Shown here piece by piece: positions 1 to 6,159 of a DNA stretch of 25,533 nt (position 1 is its first letter; each line of letters opens with the position of its first letter). A program made the translations under genes and the position numbers. The stretch comes from a virus. Below the pieces are notes generated by a model that was not told where the DNA came from, made no database searches, and was given only the letters and a program-made list of their open reading frames with translations. Where the stretch lies: IMG/VR virus record IMGVR_UViG_3300020189_002207, positions 1 through 25,533 of that record. One strand, written 5' to 3'.

Positions 1-126
1 TGCGAAACCGGGGTGGCAAAGATGTTGGGAAGCACTCAAGTGATTAGTGCCGACAACCCTCACATTCAGATCGAAGAGGTCACCTCACCTGGCATCCAGA
101 ATATTCACGAATTGTGTAAGCCTTAG
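1..126 (+). CDS. 3' end of an unidentified protein (partial)
   Basis: Frame 1 is open from the first base to a TAG at 124-126, giving 41 residues that end in NIHELCKP. The start lies outside the window. The composition is mixed and protein-like (VISADNPHIQIEEV), but no motif is recognisable. The next gene's promoter overlaps its last codons, as is common in compact phage genomes. The short length makes a chance open frame possible. Confidence 0.5.
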   Translation, partial: CETGVAKMLGSTQVISADNPHIQIEEVTSPGIQNIHELCKP

Positions 127-142
127 ACTCGTAGTTTATAAT
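114..142 (+). promoter_or_regulatory. promoter P1 (GTGTAA - 17 bp - TATAAT)
   Basis: A perfect -10 hexamer TATAAT (137-142) lies 17 bp after GTGTAA (114-119), 24 bases before the ATG at 167. The same arrangement, with extra shared bases (GTGTAAG, then TAGA, then TTATAATA), recurs at 466-494 before the next gene. The -35 element is far from TTGACA in both copies but identical between them. Confidence 0.6.
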
Positions 143-166
143 AGTCTCGAAGATAAGGAGCTAAAG

Positions 167-460
167 ATGGCTATCAACAACATCGACACCCAGTTCGCTA
201 ACGCTCGCGCAGAAGTTCGCGCGTTGATCAATCACTGCAAGGCTGATACCAACATTGGTGGTCGGAGCATCGAGGTCCTACAGAGCATCGTGGACACCCT
301 GGATGCCATCCAGAACGATAGCTACGATCATCCCACTAGCTTTGATCGCTATCCTACGGTTGAGGATCGCCCGGTCAACCCGAATGACGAGCCCACCAAT
401 CCCAACTTCCAGGCTTTCAAAGATCTAGAAGAGATGCGCCAGACCGATCGGCTGTGCTAG
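167..460 (+). CDS. small hypothetical phage protein
   Basis: This 97-residue protein begins MAINNIDTQF. The ATG at 167 is preferred because AAGGAG (155-160) sits 6 bases upstream and promoter P1 lies just before it; the in-frame ATG at 47 has neither. The N-terminal half looks helical (ARAEVRALINHCK, then VLQSIVDTLDAIQ). The C-terminal half is Pro/Asn/Asp-rich and probably flexible (DRPVNPNDEPTNPN). There are no membrane segments and no family is recognised. It appears to be its own transcription unit, followed by promoter P2. Confidence 0.7.
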   Translation: MAINNIDTQFANARAEVRALINHCKADTNIGGRSIEVLQSIVDTLDAIQNDSYDHPTSFDRYPTVEDRPVNPNDEPTNPNFQAFKDLEEMRQTDRLC

Positions 461-465
461 AAATA

Positions 466-494
466 GTGTAAGATCTAGAAGCTCCGGTTATAAT
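466..494 (+). promoter_or_regulatory. promoter P2 (GTGTAA - 17 bp - TATAAT)
   Basis: GTGTAA (466-471) and TATAAT (489-494) are separated by 17 bp, in the same register as P1. The two elements match at about 22 of 31 positions, including GTGTAAG, TAGA and TTATAATA. P2 lies in the gap between the genes ending at 460 and starting at 531. Confidence 0.6.
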
Positions 495-530
495 AAGAAC
501 GTAAATAACAAAACGCCTGGGGAGGCAATA

Positions 531-947
531 ATGGCAAACGCAACTCGAAAAACTTGGGTTCATGGCTTCTTTCTCAACACCTTCAACGCTGAGACTGGTA
601 ACTGGGAACTCCGCGATAGTCGTAACGAGGCTCTGATCGCCGAAGGTCCCAAGGCCGCTAAGCTCGGTAAGCTCGGTGCCGCTATGACCCGCACTGAGAA
701 GGCGTGGGACAAGCTCCGGAACCTGGAACGCCAGATGGAACTGGCTCAACGCGCCTACAGCCAGGCACACCGCGTGATGACTGACCTCTCGTTGGACATC
801 AGCATGGAAGAGAATGCTCGGGCTAGCGTGGAAGGACTTCGGGAAGAGACCCGCAAGAGCCTCCTCCGCATCGCTAAGCGTCGAGGCATCGTTGGCCGTC
901 ACAATCTCACCAAGGAGGAACTGGTCAATGCGCTAGCCGTCGACTAA
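531..947 (+). CDS. coiled-coil protein with C-terminal Rho_N/SAP-like domain
   Basis: The protein has 138 residues. The ATG at 531 follows a GGGGAGG ribosome site. Residues 1-45 look globular (WVHGFFLNTFNAETGNWELRD). Residues 50-100 are Glu/Arg/Gln-rich and helical, probably a coiled coil (AWDKLRNLERQMELAQRAY). The last 30 residues (LLRIAKRRGI, then LTKEELVNAL) have the two-helix pattern of the Rho N-terminal/SAP fold, which binds nucleic acid in other proteins. Such tails occur on many small phage proteins. A nucleic-acid-binding role is inferred from this tail alone. Codons are GC-rich compared with genes after 3 kb. Confidence 0.75.
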   Translation: MANATRKTWVHGFFLNTFNAETGNWELRDSRNEALIAEGPKAAKLGKLGAAMTRTEKAWDKLRNLERQMELAQRAYSQAHRVMTDLSLDISMEENARASVEGLREETRKSLLRIAKRRGIVGRHNLTKEELVNALAVD

Positions 948-954
948 GAACATC

Positions 955-1089
955 ATGGACAGACTCGAGGGGATCCTCATCGCCACGGGCTGCCTCCTTA
1001 CGGGGGCAGCTTTAGGCATTTTGGGGGAGATATTAGAAGAGAGAATAAGAACCTGGTGGAGAGCCAGGAAGTCCGGGAACAAAAATTGA
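955..1089 (+). CDS. 44-residue single-pass membrane protein
   Basis: A short frame starts at ATG 955, eight bases after the previous stop. The product begins MDRLEGILIATGCLLTG and has one hydrophobic segment (about residues 5-27), followed by a basic tail with WWRARK and NKN. This predicts a one-pass inner-membrane protein with a cytoplasmic C terminus by the positive-inside rule. Its TGA overlaps the TTG start of the downstream lipoprotein, a coupled small-membrane-protein/lipoprotein pair reminiscent in layout of Rz/Rz1 spanins. It is much shorter than Rz and lacks a periplasmic coiled coil. No clear ribosome site precedes it. Confidence 0.5.
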   Translation: MDRLEGILIATGCLLTGAALGILGEILEERIRTWWRARKSGNKN

Positions 1090-1376
1090 AAAACGCTATA
1101 GCACTACTGCTCTTACTCACCGCCTGTAAGACGCCCTCTCTATCTATCCAGGGATATACCATCTGGGAGACACCGACCCCTCAGACAGACTCCTGCTGTA
1201 AAGCGCTCACTCCACCCGAGGAGCAAGACACGGGATTCCGGTGCCCGGACGACCCACCACCCCAGTGTTCCGAGAGATGCTTAGCGGGAAGCCTGCACGC
1301 CCAGAACTGCTGTCACCGACCTCTGTACGCGTGCCCAGATGATGAGACGGTATCTCCCGACTGTGCGGAGTGGTGA
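1086..1376 (+). CDS. Cys-rich lipoprotein
   Basis: The protein has 96 residues from the TTG at 1086, which overlaps the preceding stop as TTGA. It opens with a short lipoprotein signal: a basic MKN, a hydrophobic AIALLLLL core and the lipobox LTAC, so Cys14 would be lipidated and the protein anchored to a membrane. The mature part has nine more cysteines, including CC pairs at 37-38 and 75-76, and is Pro-rich (PDDPPPQ), suggesting a disulphide-bonded extracytoplasmic protein. An in-frame GTG at 1056 would give an unusually long n-region, so TTG is preferred. An outer-spanin-like or surface-exclusion role is possible, but neither is shown. Confidence 0.6.
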   Translation: MKNAIALLLLLTACKTPSLSIQGYTIWETPTPQTDSCCKALTPPEEQDTGFRCPDDPPPQCSERCLAGSLHAQNCCHRPLYACPDDETVSPDCAEW

Positions 1377-1393
1377 CTCCCCTAAGTGAGTCT

Positions 1394-1458
1394 GCGCAGG
1401 GGGCTCCACGTGAGCCCTGGAGCGCGCGGGCCCCTCTAGGGGGCTAGGCGCAGGGGGC
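1394..1458. repeat. GCGCAGGGGGC direct repeat with GC-rich hairpins
   Basis: GCGCAGGGGGC occurs at 1394-1404 and again, identical, at 1448-1458, 54 bp apart. Between them GGGCTC (1401-1406) pairs with GAGCCC (1412-1417), and GCCCC (1430-1434) pairs with GGGGC (1440-1444). The second repeat runs into the palindrome GGGGGCCCCC. The first hairpin begins 25 bases after the lipoprotein stop, so it could end that transcript, but no T-run follows. Confidence 0.6.
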
Positions 1459-1530
1459 CCCCGCAAACTGTGTAGGGGGTAGGCTGCGCGGGCTGGGCCT
1501 AAGTGCACACTCACACTGCTCACGACTTTC

Positions 1531-1680
1531 CGAAAACTTTTTTCATTTCTAAAAATCGCAGAGTCAAAAAATTCTTCCGGAGAAATTTTGAAAAACTTTT
1601 CCCGAAACTAAAAAGAAACCGAAAAAGAGCAATCTCAAAAAAATCTTCGAGAGAAAATTTAGAAATCTTTTTAGTAAAGA
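1531..1680. other. A-tract-rich, possibly curved DNA
   Basis: Runs of 4-7 A or T recur every 6-17 bp. A-runs are at 1533-1536, 1551-1555, 1566-1571, 1591-1595, 1610-1614, 1622-1626 and 1637-1643; T-runs are at 1538-1543 and 1597-1600. The stretch sits abruptly beside the GC-rich repeats. Tracts spaced near the helical repeat bend DNA. The spacing here is only partly phased, so curvature is an inference. Confidence 0.4.
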
Positions 1681-2113
1681 GCTAGAAGCCTCGCCAGGAT
1701 CACGAGAATTGTGCGTGTGCGATTTCCATCGCGAACATGATGAGATACTAAGAGAAGACATCGTCTATACACAGAAGACAAAAACCCGCAGAAGTCTCAG
1801 AAGGGCGCTACTATCTCATGCGCTCCCTTACGAACGCATCTATCAGAGAACACACTGAATAGACTACACGAGAGCGCAACCGTCAACACTGTCGTCAACG
1901 CACACACAAGACTCGCCCACATCACGCATCATCTCGCCGCCAACAAATAACCAGATTATCTCACCCGTCAAAAACACCGGGATCAGAACAGCTTCCTCAG
2001 GGACGACGTTAGACGCAGACAACACTCCTCAGTCAGACACACGTATACAATCACATCTAACAAGATCGACACACACAAGACAATCTCTCTATAGAAGAGT
2101 CTAAGAACGCAGA

Positions 2114-2128
2114 GAGCGTCACACGCTC
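2114..2128. other. hairpin GAGCGT-CAC-ACGCTC
   Basis: This is a perfect 6-bp stem with a 3-base loop. It lies 12 bp upstream of a second, terminator-like hairpin. It could be part of a structured RNA or a protein-binding dyad. No gene overlaps it. Confidence 0.4.
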
Positions 2129-2140
2129 ATGACGCGCACT

Positions 2141-2166
2141 ACGCACGCTCACTTGAGTGCGTTTTC
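2141..2166 (+). terminator. terminator-like hairpin
   Basis: ACGCAC (2141-2146) pairs with GTGCGT (2157-2162), followed directly by TTTCT, giving TTTTCT from base 2162. The loop contains a second possible pairing, CTCA with TGAG. On the plus strand this resembles an intrinsic terminator. It lies 765 bases past the last plus-strand gene, so it would end a long non-coding transcript if it works. Confidence 0.4.
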
Positions 2167-2262
2167 TAGAAACGCTTGAACACTGGGACTCATGCACGAC
2201 AGTATTAAAAAACCGGGAACAGACAAGAGTCCTCAGTTGCAGCTATAGCGATGCAATCAGAT

Positions 2263-2320
2263 AGGGAAACGCTTATAGGGAGTCTAAGGGAGCGATAGGG
2301 ATCTCTAGGGAGTCTAGGGA
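2263..2320. repeat. six AGGGA boxes at helical spacing
   Basis: AGGGA starts at 2263, 2277, 2287, 2297, 2307 and 2316, so the steps are 14, 10, 10, 10 and 9 bp. Three boxes extend to AGGGAGTCT. The near 10-bp period puts the boxes on one face of the helix, as in arrays bound cooperatively by a protein. The array lies just past the 3' end of the minus-strand gene at 2374-2937, with no gene overlapping it. Confidence 0.65.
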
Positions 2321-2373
2321 GTGGGCTTATGCGGTGGGCCTTCGGCCGCGCGTGGGACCCTAAGTATTCGGGT

Positions 2374-2937
2374 TTAGCTCCCCGTGAACCACGTGTAAAG
2401 CTGATAGCCGTGATACGATGCCGCTGCGACCCCGATCCACGCGAACCCGTTCACCCACTTTCTCCAGAGCGAGTTCCAGTACTCTCGGGATTGCTCTCTG
2501 CGAATCTCCCGGTACTTCGCTGCGGGGTCCCACTCCTCTAGGGCGTGAGGACCGACGATCTCTTCTAGGAGCTGACCGACCTCTGGGACGGAGGTCCAGA
2601 ACCACTCCTTGCCTGGGGCGGACTCTACACGATTGAGCCGGCTGTGAATCTGTCTTTCTACCTGCCTGACATTGTCGACGGCGGCAGATATGAGAAGGAT
2701 TGCCTTCTCATTCGCGGCGGCACCCATCTGTTCATAGATTCTCTGTTCTGCACTTGCCTTGTCTGTGCATCCTATTTTCATTTGACATCGATCATCCGCT
2801 CGATTCTTCTTCGCATTGATGCACGACTCAAAAGTATACACGTAAATAAATCCACCACCATGCCCACATTTGTAAGCATTTTCGTTGTCAACTCGACTCA
2901 AGTAAGAGTCTCTAATTGCTTCTAAATCGTGCGGCAT
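2374..2937 (-). CDS. T5orf172-type GIY-YIG protein with hydrophobic C-terminal tail
   Basis: The 187-residue protein matches the T5orf172/Mug113 branch of the GIY-YIG fold: GFIYVYTF (29-36), KIGCT (54-58), an arginine at 66, E94 with H98 (VERQIH) and the closing EWFW (111-114). GIY-YIG folds are usually nucleases; this branch is common in phages and mostly uncharacterised. Residues about 163-184 (NGFAWIGVAAASYHGYQLYTWF) form an amphiphilic, possibly membrane-associated tail, unusual for the family. The domain-coding half is moderately AT-rich, while the 3' half after about residue 100 is clearly GC-rich, suggesting a fusion or recombination. It is the only minus-strand gene in the left part and has its own promoter. 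SD-like GAGG lies about 11 bases before the ATG. Confidence 0.75.
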   Translation of the reverse strand: MPHDLEAIRDSYLSRVDNENAYKCGHGGGFIYVYTFESCINAKKNRADDRCQMKIGCTDKASAEQRIYEQMGAAANEKAILLISAAVDNVRQVERQIHSRLNRVESAPGKEWFWTSVPEVGQLLEEIVGPHALEEWDPAAKYREIRREQSREYWNSLWRKWVNGFAWIGVAAASYHGYQLYTWFTGS

Positions 2938-2957
2938 TTCTAAAAGTCCTCATATCG

Positions 2958-2986
2958 ATTATATCATGTCAATAATCATAGTTCAA
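2958..2986 (-). promoter_or_regulatory. sigma70-type promoter for the GIY-YIG gene
   Basis: On the minus strand, TTGAAC (plus 2981-2986), a 17-bp spacer and TATAAT (plus 2958-2963) preceded by TGA form an extended -10 promoter. It lies 21 bp before the ATG at 2937. TTGACA also occurs twice on this strand (plus 2968-2973 and 2993-2998), one copy inside the spacer, which might be operator sequence. Confidence 0.6.
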
Positions 2987-3163
2987 AATGGCTGTCAAGA
3001 TTACGAGATTAACTTGAGATGAAAACAAATATACAATCTTATTAGTTTATCAATAAAAGAACCAGTTTGAATCCAGAAGTCAATTCAATGGAATGACACG
3101 AAGTGTTATGACATTGAAAAACATAGAAAACACAAGATTTTGAGTGACTCGCCTGCGCGTCTA

Positions 3164-3184
3164 AGAGCTTCGCTCTATATATTT
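3164..3184 (+). terminator. weak terminator-like hairpin
   Basis: AGAGC-TTC-GCTCT (3164-3176) is followed by ATATATTTT. The stem has only 5 bp, so activity is uncertain. It lies in the 285-bp AT-rich gap between the divergent genes at 2937 and 3223. That gap also holds the minus-strand promoter and a short dyad (ACAC-GAA-GTGT, about 3097-3107), but no obvious sigma70 promoter for the plus-strand genes. Confidence 0.35.
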
Positions 3185-3222
3185 TAATTTATTTAAATAG
3201 TTATATGTGGAGGGTTTCGGCC

Positions 3223-3732
3223 ATGTCAATCGAATTGATTAAAAAAATTATCGAAGAAGAAGTTAAAAACGCGCTTGAATATGACAAGCCAAGTGAAGTA
3301 GAAACTGTCAAAGATGCATTTGATGGGGGTGACAATTTGGAAGATCCGACAGAGCATATTCCCGAAGACGTACCAGCTGATGTTGAGAAACCTCAAGCCA
3401 AAATTCAGAAAATAAAAGATATGAAATCTGAGAATGTCGTAAAGCTGACAGAATCTCAGCTCAGATCCCTTATCGAGAGATGCATATGCGGGCACCCTTC
3501 CATGATGGATGATGACCATGAAGATCATCACGAAGATGAGCATGAAGATCATGAAGGTAAAATGGCCAAGTCTCAGCTTTACCGTACATCTAAAATGGCA
3601 CACATGATCTTTCAGTTAATCGAAGATGATGAGCAGCTTCCAGGATGGGTTCAAAGCAAAATTACCAAAGCTTCTGATTACCTTCAATCCGTTTTCTCTT
3701 ATCTTGATTACGAAGAACTCGACGAAGATTAA
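3223..3732 (+). CDS. acidic phage protein with LTESQL segment
   Basis: The ATG at 3223 is chosen because GGAGGG (3209-3214) lies 8 bases upstream; the in-frame ATG at 3205 precedes that site. The 169 residues show an N-terminal amphipathic helix (MSIELIKKIIEEEVKNAL), a flexible acidic/Pro region, the segment KLTESQLRSLIE, a His/Asp/Glu linker (about 100-116) that might bind metal, and a C-terminal helical domain with LPGWVQSKI and SYLDYEE. Both the LTESQLR and QLPxWVQSKI segments recur at the ends of many uncharacterised marine phage proteins. A structural or core role is possible but unproven. It begins the long AT-rich plus-strand block. Confidence 0.75.
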   Translation: MSIELIKKIIEEEVKNALEYDKPSEVETVKDAFDGGDNLEDPTEHIPEDVPADVEKPQAKIQKIKDMKSENVVKLTESQLRSLIERCICGHPSMMDDDHEDHHEDEHEDHEGKMAKSQLYRTSKMAHMIFQLIEDDEQLPGWVQSKITKASDYLQSVFSYLDYEELDED

Positions 3733-3741
3733 AATAATATA

Positions 3742-5745
3742 ATGAAGTTAAAAGCTAAAATTAATGCTTCCCAAAAAGTTGAAGCAGAATTAATTGAAGA
3801 AGGTATAGGGGCGGCTATTGCAAAATGGCTTGGTCTTGGCGCTAAAACCGCACCAAAAGTCACAGATGATGTAGCAAAAGCTAGCGCAAAAGTTGCGGCA
3901 ACTCTAACTGGCAAAGCTTGGATGGCACTATCTCAATTGGTTAAGTCCCCTCAAGCTAAAGAAAAGCTTTTGAAAACAATAGAGAAAGCCGAGTCTTCAA
4001 AAGTACCTCAATTATTTTCTCATAATATTGCGACTGGTAAACAGATTAACTTCTATGTAAAACCCGATGGTAAGATAGCAACAAAACTTACAGATGCAGA
4101 ACAAGCACTTGTTAAACAGACAGGTGGAGAAATATATCAAAAACTACCTTCTCTTGCGGCTCAAGATGCTGCAGCAGTAGGTGTGAAAACCGGTGCTAAA
4201 GTTGGTACAAAAGATATATCAGCTGCAGCAAAAATGAATCAAGCTGCAAAAGCTGCTAAGCCTGGTGAAAAAGTTGTCGCAGGAATTGTTAAGAAGTCCG
4301 ATGATGTTTTTGAAGCACCTATAGTTGGATCGGCAGGCAAAGTTAAAGATACAGCTAAGTTAAGCGCAAAGGAAGTGGGTCTAGTTAACAAGTTTAGAGA
4401 TTCGCTCACTGATATCAATTTATTCTTTTCAAAATCCGGTCGTGTTATTAAAAACGCAAAAGAAGCTAGAGATGCTGTTCTAAAAGCAAATCCCAAAGAT
4501 ATCAAAAGAGCTAATGCTGTCTTTAGAGACACCTTAGAAAAAGGTGGATTATCTCAAAATGAAATTAAGAGACAGTTACGAATATCTAAAAATCTTTCTG
4601 ATAAATTTGATAAACTAGGTTATCACCCCCAGCTAGCCAAAGGTGTTTTTGGTAATGTTAGGGCGACATTAAGCTCAAAAGAACTTAGCCTAGTAAGCAA
4701 AATAATGGGCATACCAAAAGCTGTTTTAAAGGATCTTTTTGGTCTGGGCAAATATGCTGTCATGTCTGTGTTTAAAACTACTCTTAAGCTTATGGCACTT
4801 GCTCTTGTTGGTGTAGGACTTATTTTTGGCACCGAAAGCTTATTTGGAATTGGCGAACCTGATCAAGGTGATCCTGACGTTGATCTAGAGCCTTACATGA
4901 CACATGTAAGATTTCTTGGAGATCCTAGCGCACCTGAAGTTGTTGACAAAGAAGACTTAGATTTTAGTGCAGCGATCGATGCTCTTTATGAGAGCAGATC
5001 TCCTATGACAATAACCAGTAAAATTAAGATTATTTCTTCTGATCATGCTATTCTAGTTAGTGAACAAAGATCTCAAGCTGAACTTGATCAAGAAAGAAAA
5101 GATTTTGAAAAGAAATATTTCTCAACACTTCCTGAGCAATTTAATCAGCTTGATTTCTTAGGTCCGGCCGGTCTTGCTCACTTATTCGGTCATGTAATGG
5201 AAGATGATAAACTTTCCAGATTGAGATCTGCTGCAAAAGAAAGTTACGGAGAATTTCAAGAAGAAATGGCTGGCATTTACTCTAGTGTTAGAAACTGGGA
5301 CTATCTCATGCTAGGCCTAGCTTCACTAGATGCGGCAACACCTTATTTTACCGTAATTGCAACATCTCTTGCTAAGATTTTTCCAAATGTTGGTGTTGGT
5401 GGAATTACTCTAGATCTTTTTGATTCTGAAAAATTTATGAGAGATGCCTCTGATGCTTTTAATAAGCTTGACTATACAGACTGGAAAGAATTTGTAACAC
5501 CAATAACTTATCAAATTATGCTTGAGCCAGGTTCTGACACTGTTGCAGGATTTAATGAGAAATTAGAGAAATACGCGGGTACAAAATTTTCAGACCTAAA
5601 AAAATACTATAAAGATGATGACCAAGATCAAATTCAGAAAAAAGAAGAAGAGTTGATAACTCAAAGTTCAGGAGGCGAATTATCTGAGCTTATCTCTCAA
5701 CTATCTACTGAGGACGTAAAAGAGTTTGTAAAAGCTGTTAAATAG
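3742..5745 (+). CDS. large phage protein with one central membrane segment
   Basis: This 667-residue protein starts 9 bases after the previous stop without a clear ribosome site, suggesting coupled translation. Residues 1-260 are rich in Ala and Lys (AAKMNQAAKAAK, KASAKVAATL) and mostly helical. One hydrophobic segment spans about residues 348-366 (LMALALVGVGLIFG). The rest is acidic and folded-looking, ending in a helical tail (LSELISQLSTEDVKEFVKAV). No enzyme motif is seen. The size, Ala-rich helices and a single hydrophobic segment would fit an internal or injected virion protein, but that is conjecture. Lysozyme or protease motifs were looked for and not found. Confidence 0.7.
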   Translation: MKLKAKINASQKVEAELIEEGIGAAIAKWLGLGAKTAPKVTDDVAKASAKVAATLTGKAWMALSQLVKSPQAKEKLLKTIEKAESSKVPQLFSHNIATGKQINFYVKPDGKIATKLTDAEQALVKQTGGEIYQKLPSLAAQDAAAVGVKTGAKVGTKDISAAAKMNQAAKAAKPGEKVVAGIVKKSDDVFEAPIVGSAGKVKDTAKLSAKEVGLVNKFRDSLTDINLFFSKSGRVIKNAKEARDAVLKANPKDIKRANAVFRDTLEKGGLSQNEIKRQLRISKNLSDKFDKLGYHPQLAKGVFGNVRATLSSKELSLVSKIMGIPKAVLKDLFGLGKYAVMSVFKTTLKLMALALVGVGLIFGTESLFGIGEPDQGDPDVDLEPYMTHVRFLGDPSAPEVVDKEDLDFSAAIDALYESRSPMTITSKIKIISSDHAILVSEQRSQAELDQERKDFEKKYFSTLPEQFNQLDFLGPAGLAHLFGHVMEDDKLSRLRSAAKESYGEFQEEMAGIYSSVRNWDYLMLGLASLDAATPYFTVIATSLAKIFPNVGVGGITLDLFDSEKFMRDASDAFNKLDYTDWKEFVTPITYQIMLEPGSDTVAGFNEKLEKYAGTKFSDLKKYYKDDDQDQIQKKEEELITQSSGGELSELISQLSTEDVKEFVKAVK

Positions 5746-5748
5746 ATT

Positions 5749-6054
5749 ATGGACTATTACGCAGGCACTAAAGTTCATTTTAAAGACATAACAAAAGGTG
5801 ATCTTATACAAGTCAAAAGAGGCGGTATCATGCCACCTCCGTCTTCTAATCGCTTTAAATTTTTAGCACTTATTCTATCTGGTCCTCACGGTAAAGCAGG
5901 ACATTATACTTTTGAATCAAAAAAAGGTCCAGGCGTCATACTTTTTAAAGAAGAAGACTACTCTTGTCAAATCTATTATGAAGCAATTGTCGAAGATAAG
6001 ATTTCCAAAGTTTACCTCAAACATTTTGTTTTAGACTCTCTCCAGAAAAAATAA
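5749..6054 (+). CDS. small hypothetical protein, probably beta-rich
   Basis: The protein has 101 residues and its ATG lies three bases after the stop of the 667-residue protein, implying coupling. Alternating hydrophobic segments (GDLIQVKRGG, FLALILSGP, VILFKEEDY) suggest a compact beta barrel resembling small SH3-like or KOW-like folds, with basic ends. No signal peptide, membrane helix or known motif is visible. Given its position it may partner the upstream large protein. Confidence 0.6.
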   Translation: MDYYAGTKVHFKDITKGDLIQVKRGGIMPPPSSNRFKFLALILSGPHGKAGHYTFESKKGPGVILFKEEDYSCQIYYEAIVEDKISKVYLKHFVLDSLQKK

Positions 6055-6090
6055 TTTTATACACACAAAACTGTTCTTGTTATTTTTACT

Positions 6091-6159
6091 ATGAAACAGA
6101 ATCTGAGACTGAGATTGAATCTGAGACTGATTATTATATTAATAATGAATCTGTTATGA
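6091..6159 (+). CDS. possible 22-residue leader peptide
   Basis: ATG 6091 opens a 22-codon frame whose TGA overlaps the ATG of the next gene (ATGA at 6156-6159). The peptide repeats NLRL (MKQNLRLRLNLRL) and ends in a hydrophobic run (IIILIM). It contains the direct repeat AATCTGAGACTGA (6100-6112 and 6118-6130). The overlap suggests a coupling leader, but no ribosome site is obvious. The frame of the next gene is also open here and would read an acidic repeat (ETESETEIESETD), so the true reading is unsettled. Confidence 0.25.
   Translation: MKQNLRLRLNLRLIIILIMNLL

Larger units (their letters stand above)
1377..2373. other. about 1 kb non-coding mosaic block
   Basis: No credible gene is seen on either strand for almost 1 kb, which is striking in such a dense genome. 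Composition changes stepwise: 1390-1500 is very GC-rich with repeats and hairpins; 1531-1680 has many A- and T-tracts; about 1790-2110 is rich in A and C but poor in G on the plus strand; 2114-2166 holds two hairpins, the second with a T-run; 2263-2320 carries phased AGGGA boxes. GGCC-TTC-GGCC (2337-2347) forms one more small hairpin. A replication origin, packaging or terminal region, or non-coding transcript would fit; none is proven. Confidence 0.65.

Noticed and set aside
417-902. Minus-strand frame of 161 codons
   Set aside because: It is antisense to the Rho_N-like gene, which has a promoter, a ribosome site and a recognisable domain.
1281-1523. Minus-strand frame of 80 codons over the GC-rich repeats
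   Set aside because: Open only because of high GC; it overlaps the lipoprotein gene and has low-complexity Pro/Arg/Ser content.
1503-1685. Lys/Arg-rich 60-codon frame
   Set aside because: It lies in the A-tract region and its basic content follows from A-rich DNA. No ribosome site or recognisable fold is seen. It begins on GTG inside the GC-rich/AT-rich border.
2329-2636. Plus-strand frames over the 3' half of the GIY-YIG gene
   Set aside because: Antisense shadows of a GC-rich coding stretch; Arg/Ser/Pro-rich with no motif.
3742-5745. Tape-measure protein
   Set aside because: Length and Ala-rich helices suggested it, but there is only one hydrophobic segment, no long continuous coiled coil and no nearby tail-assembly genes.
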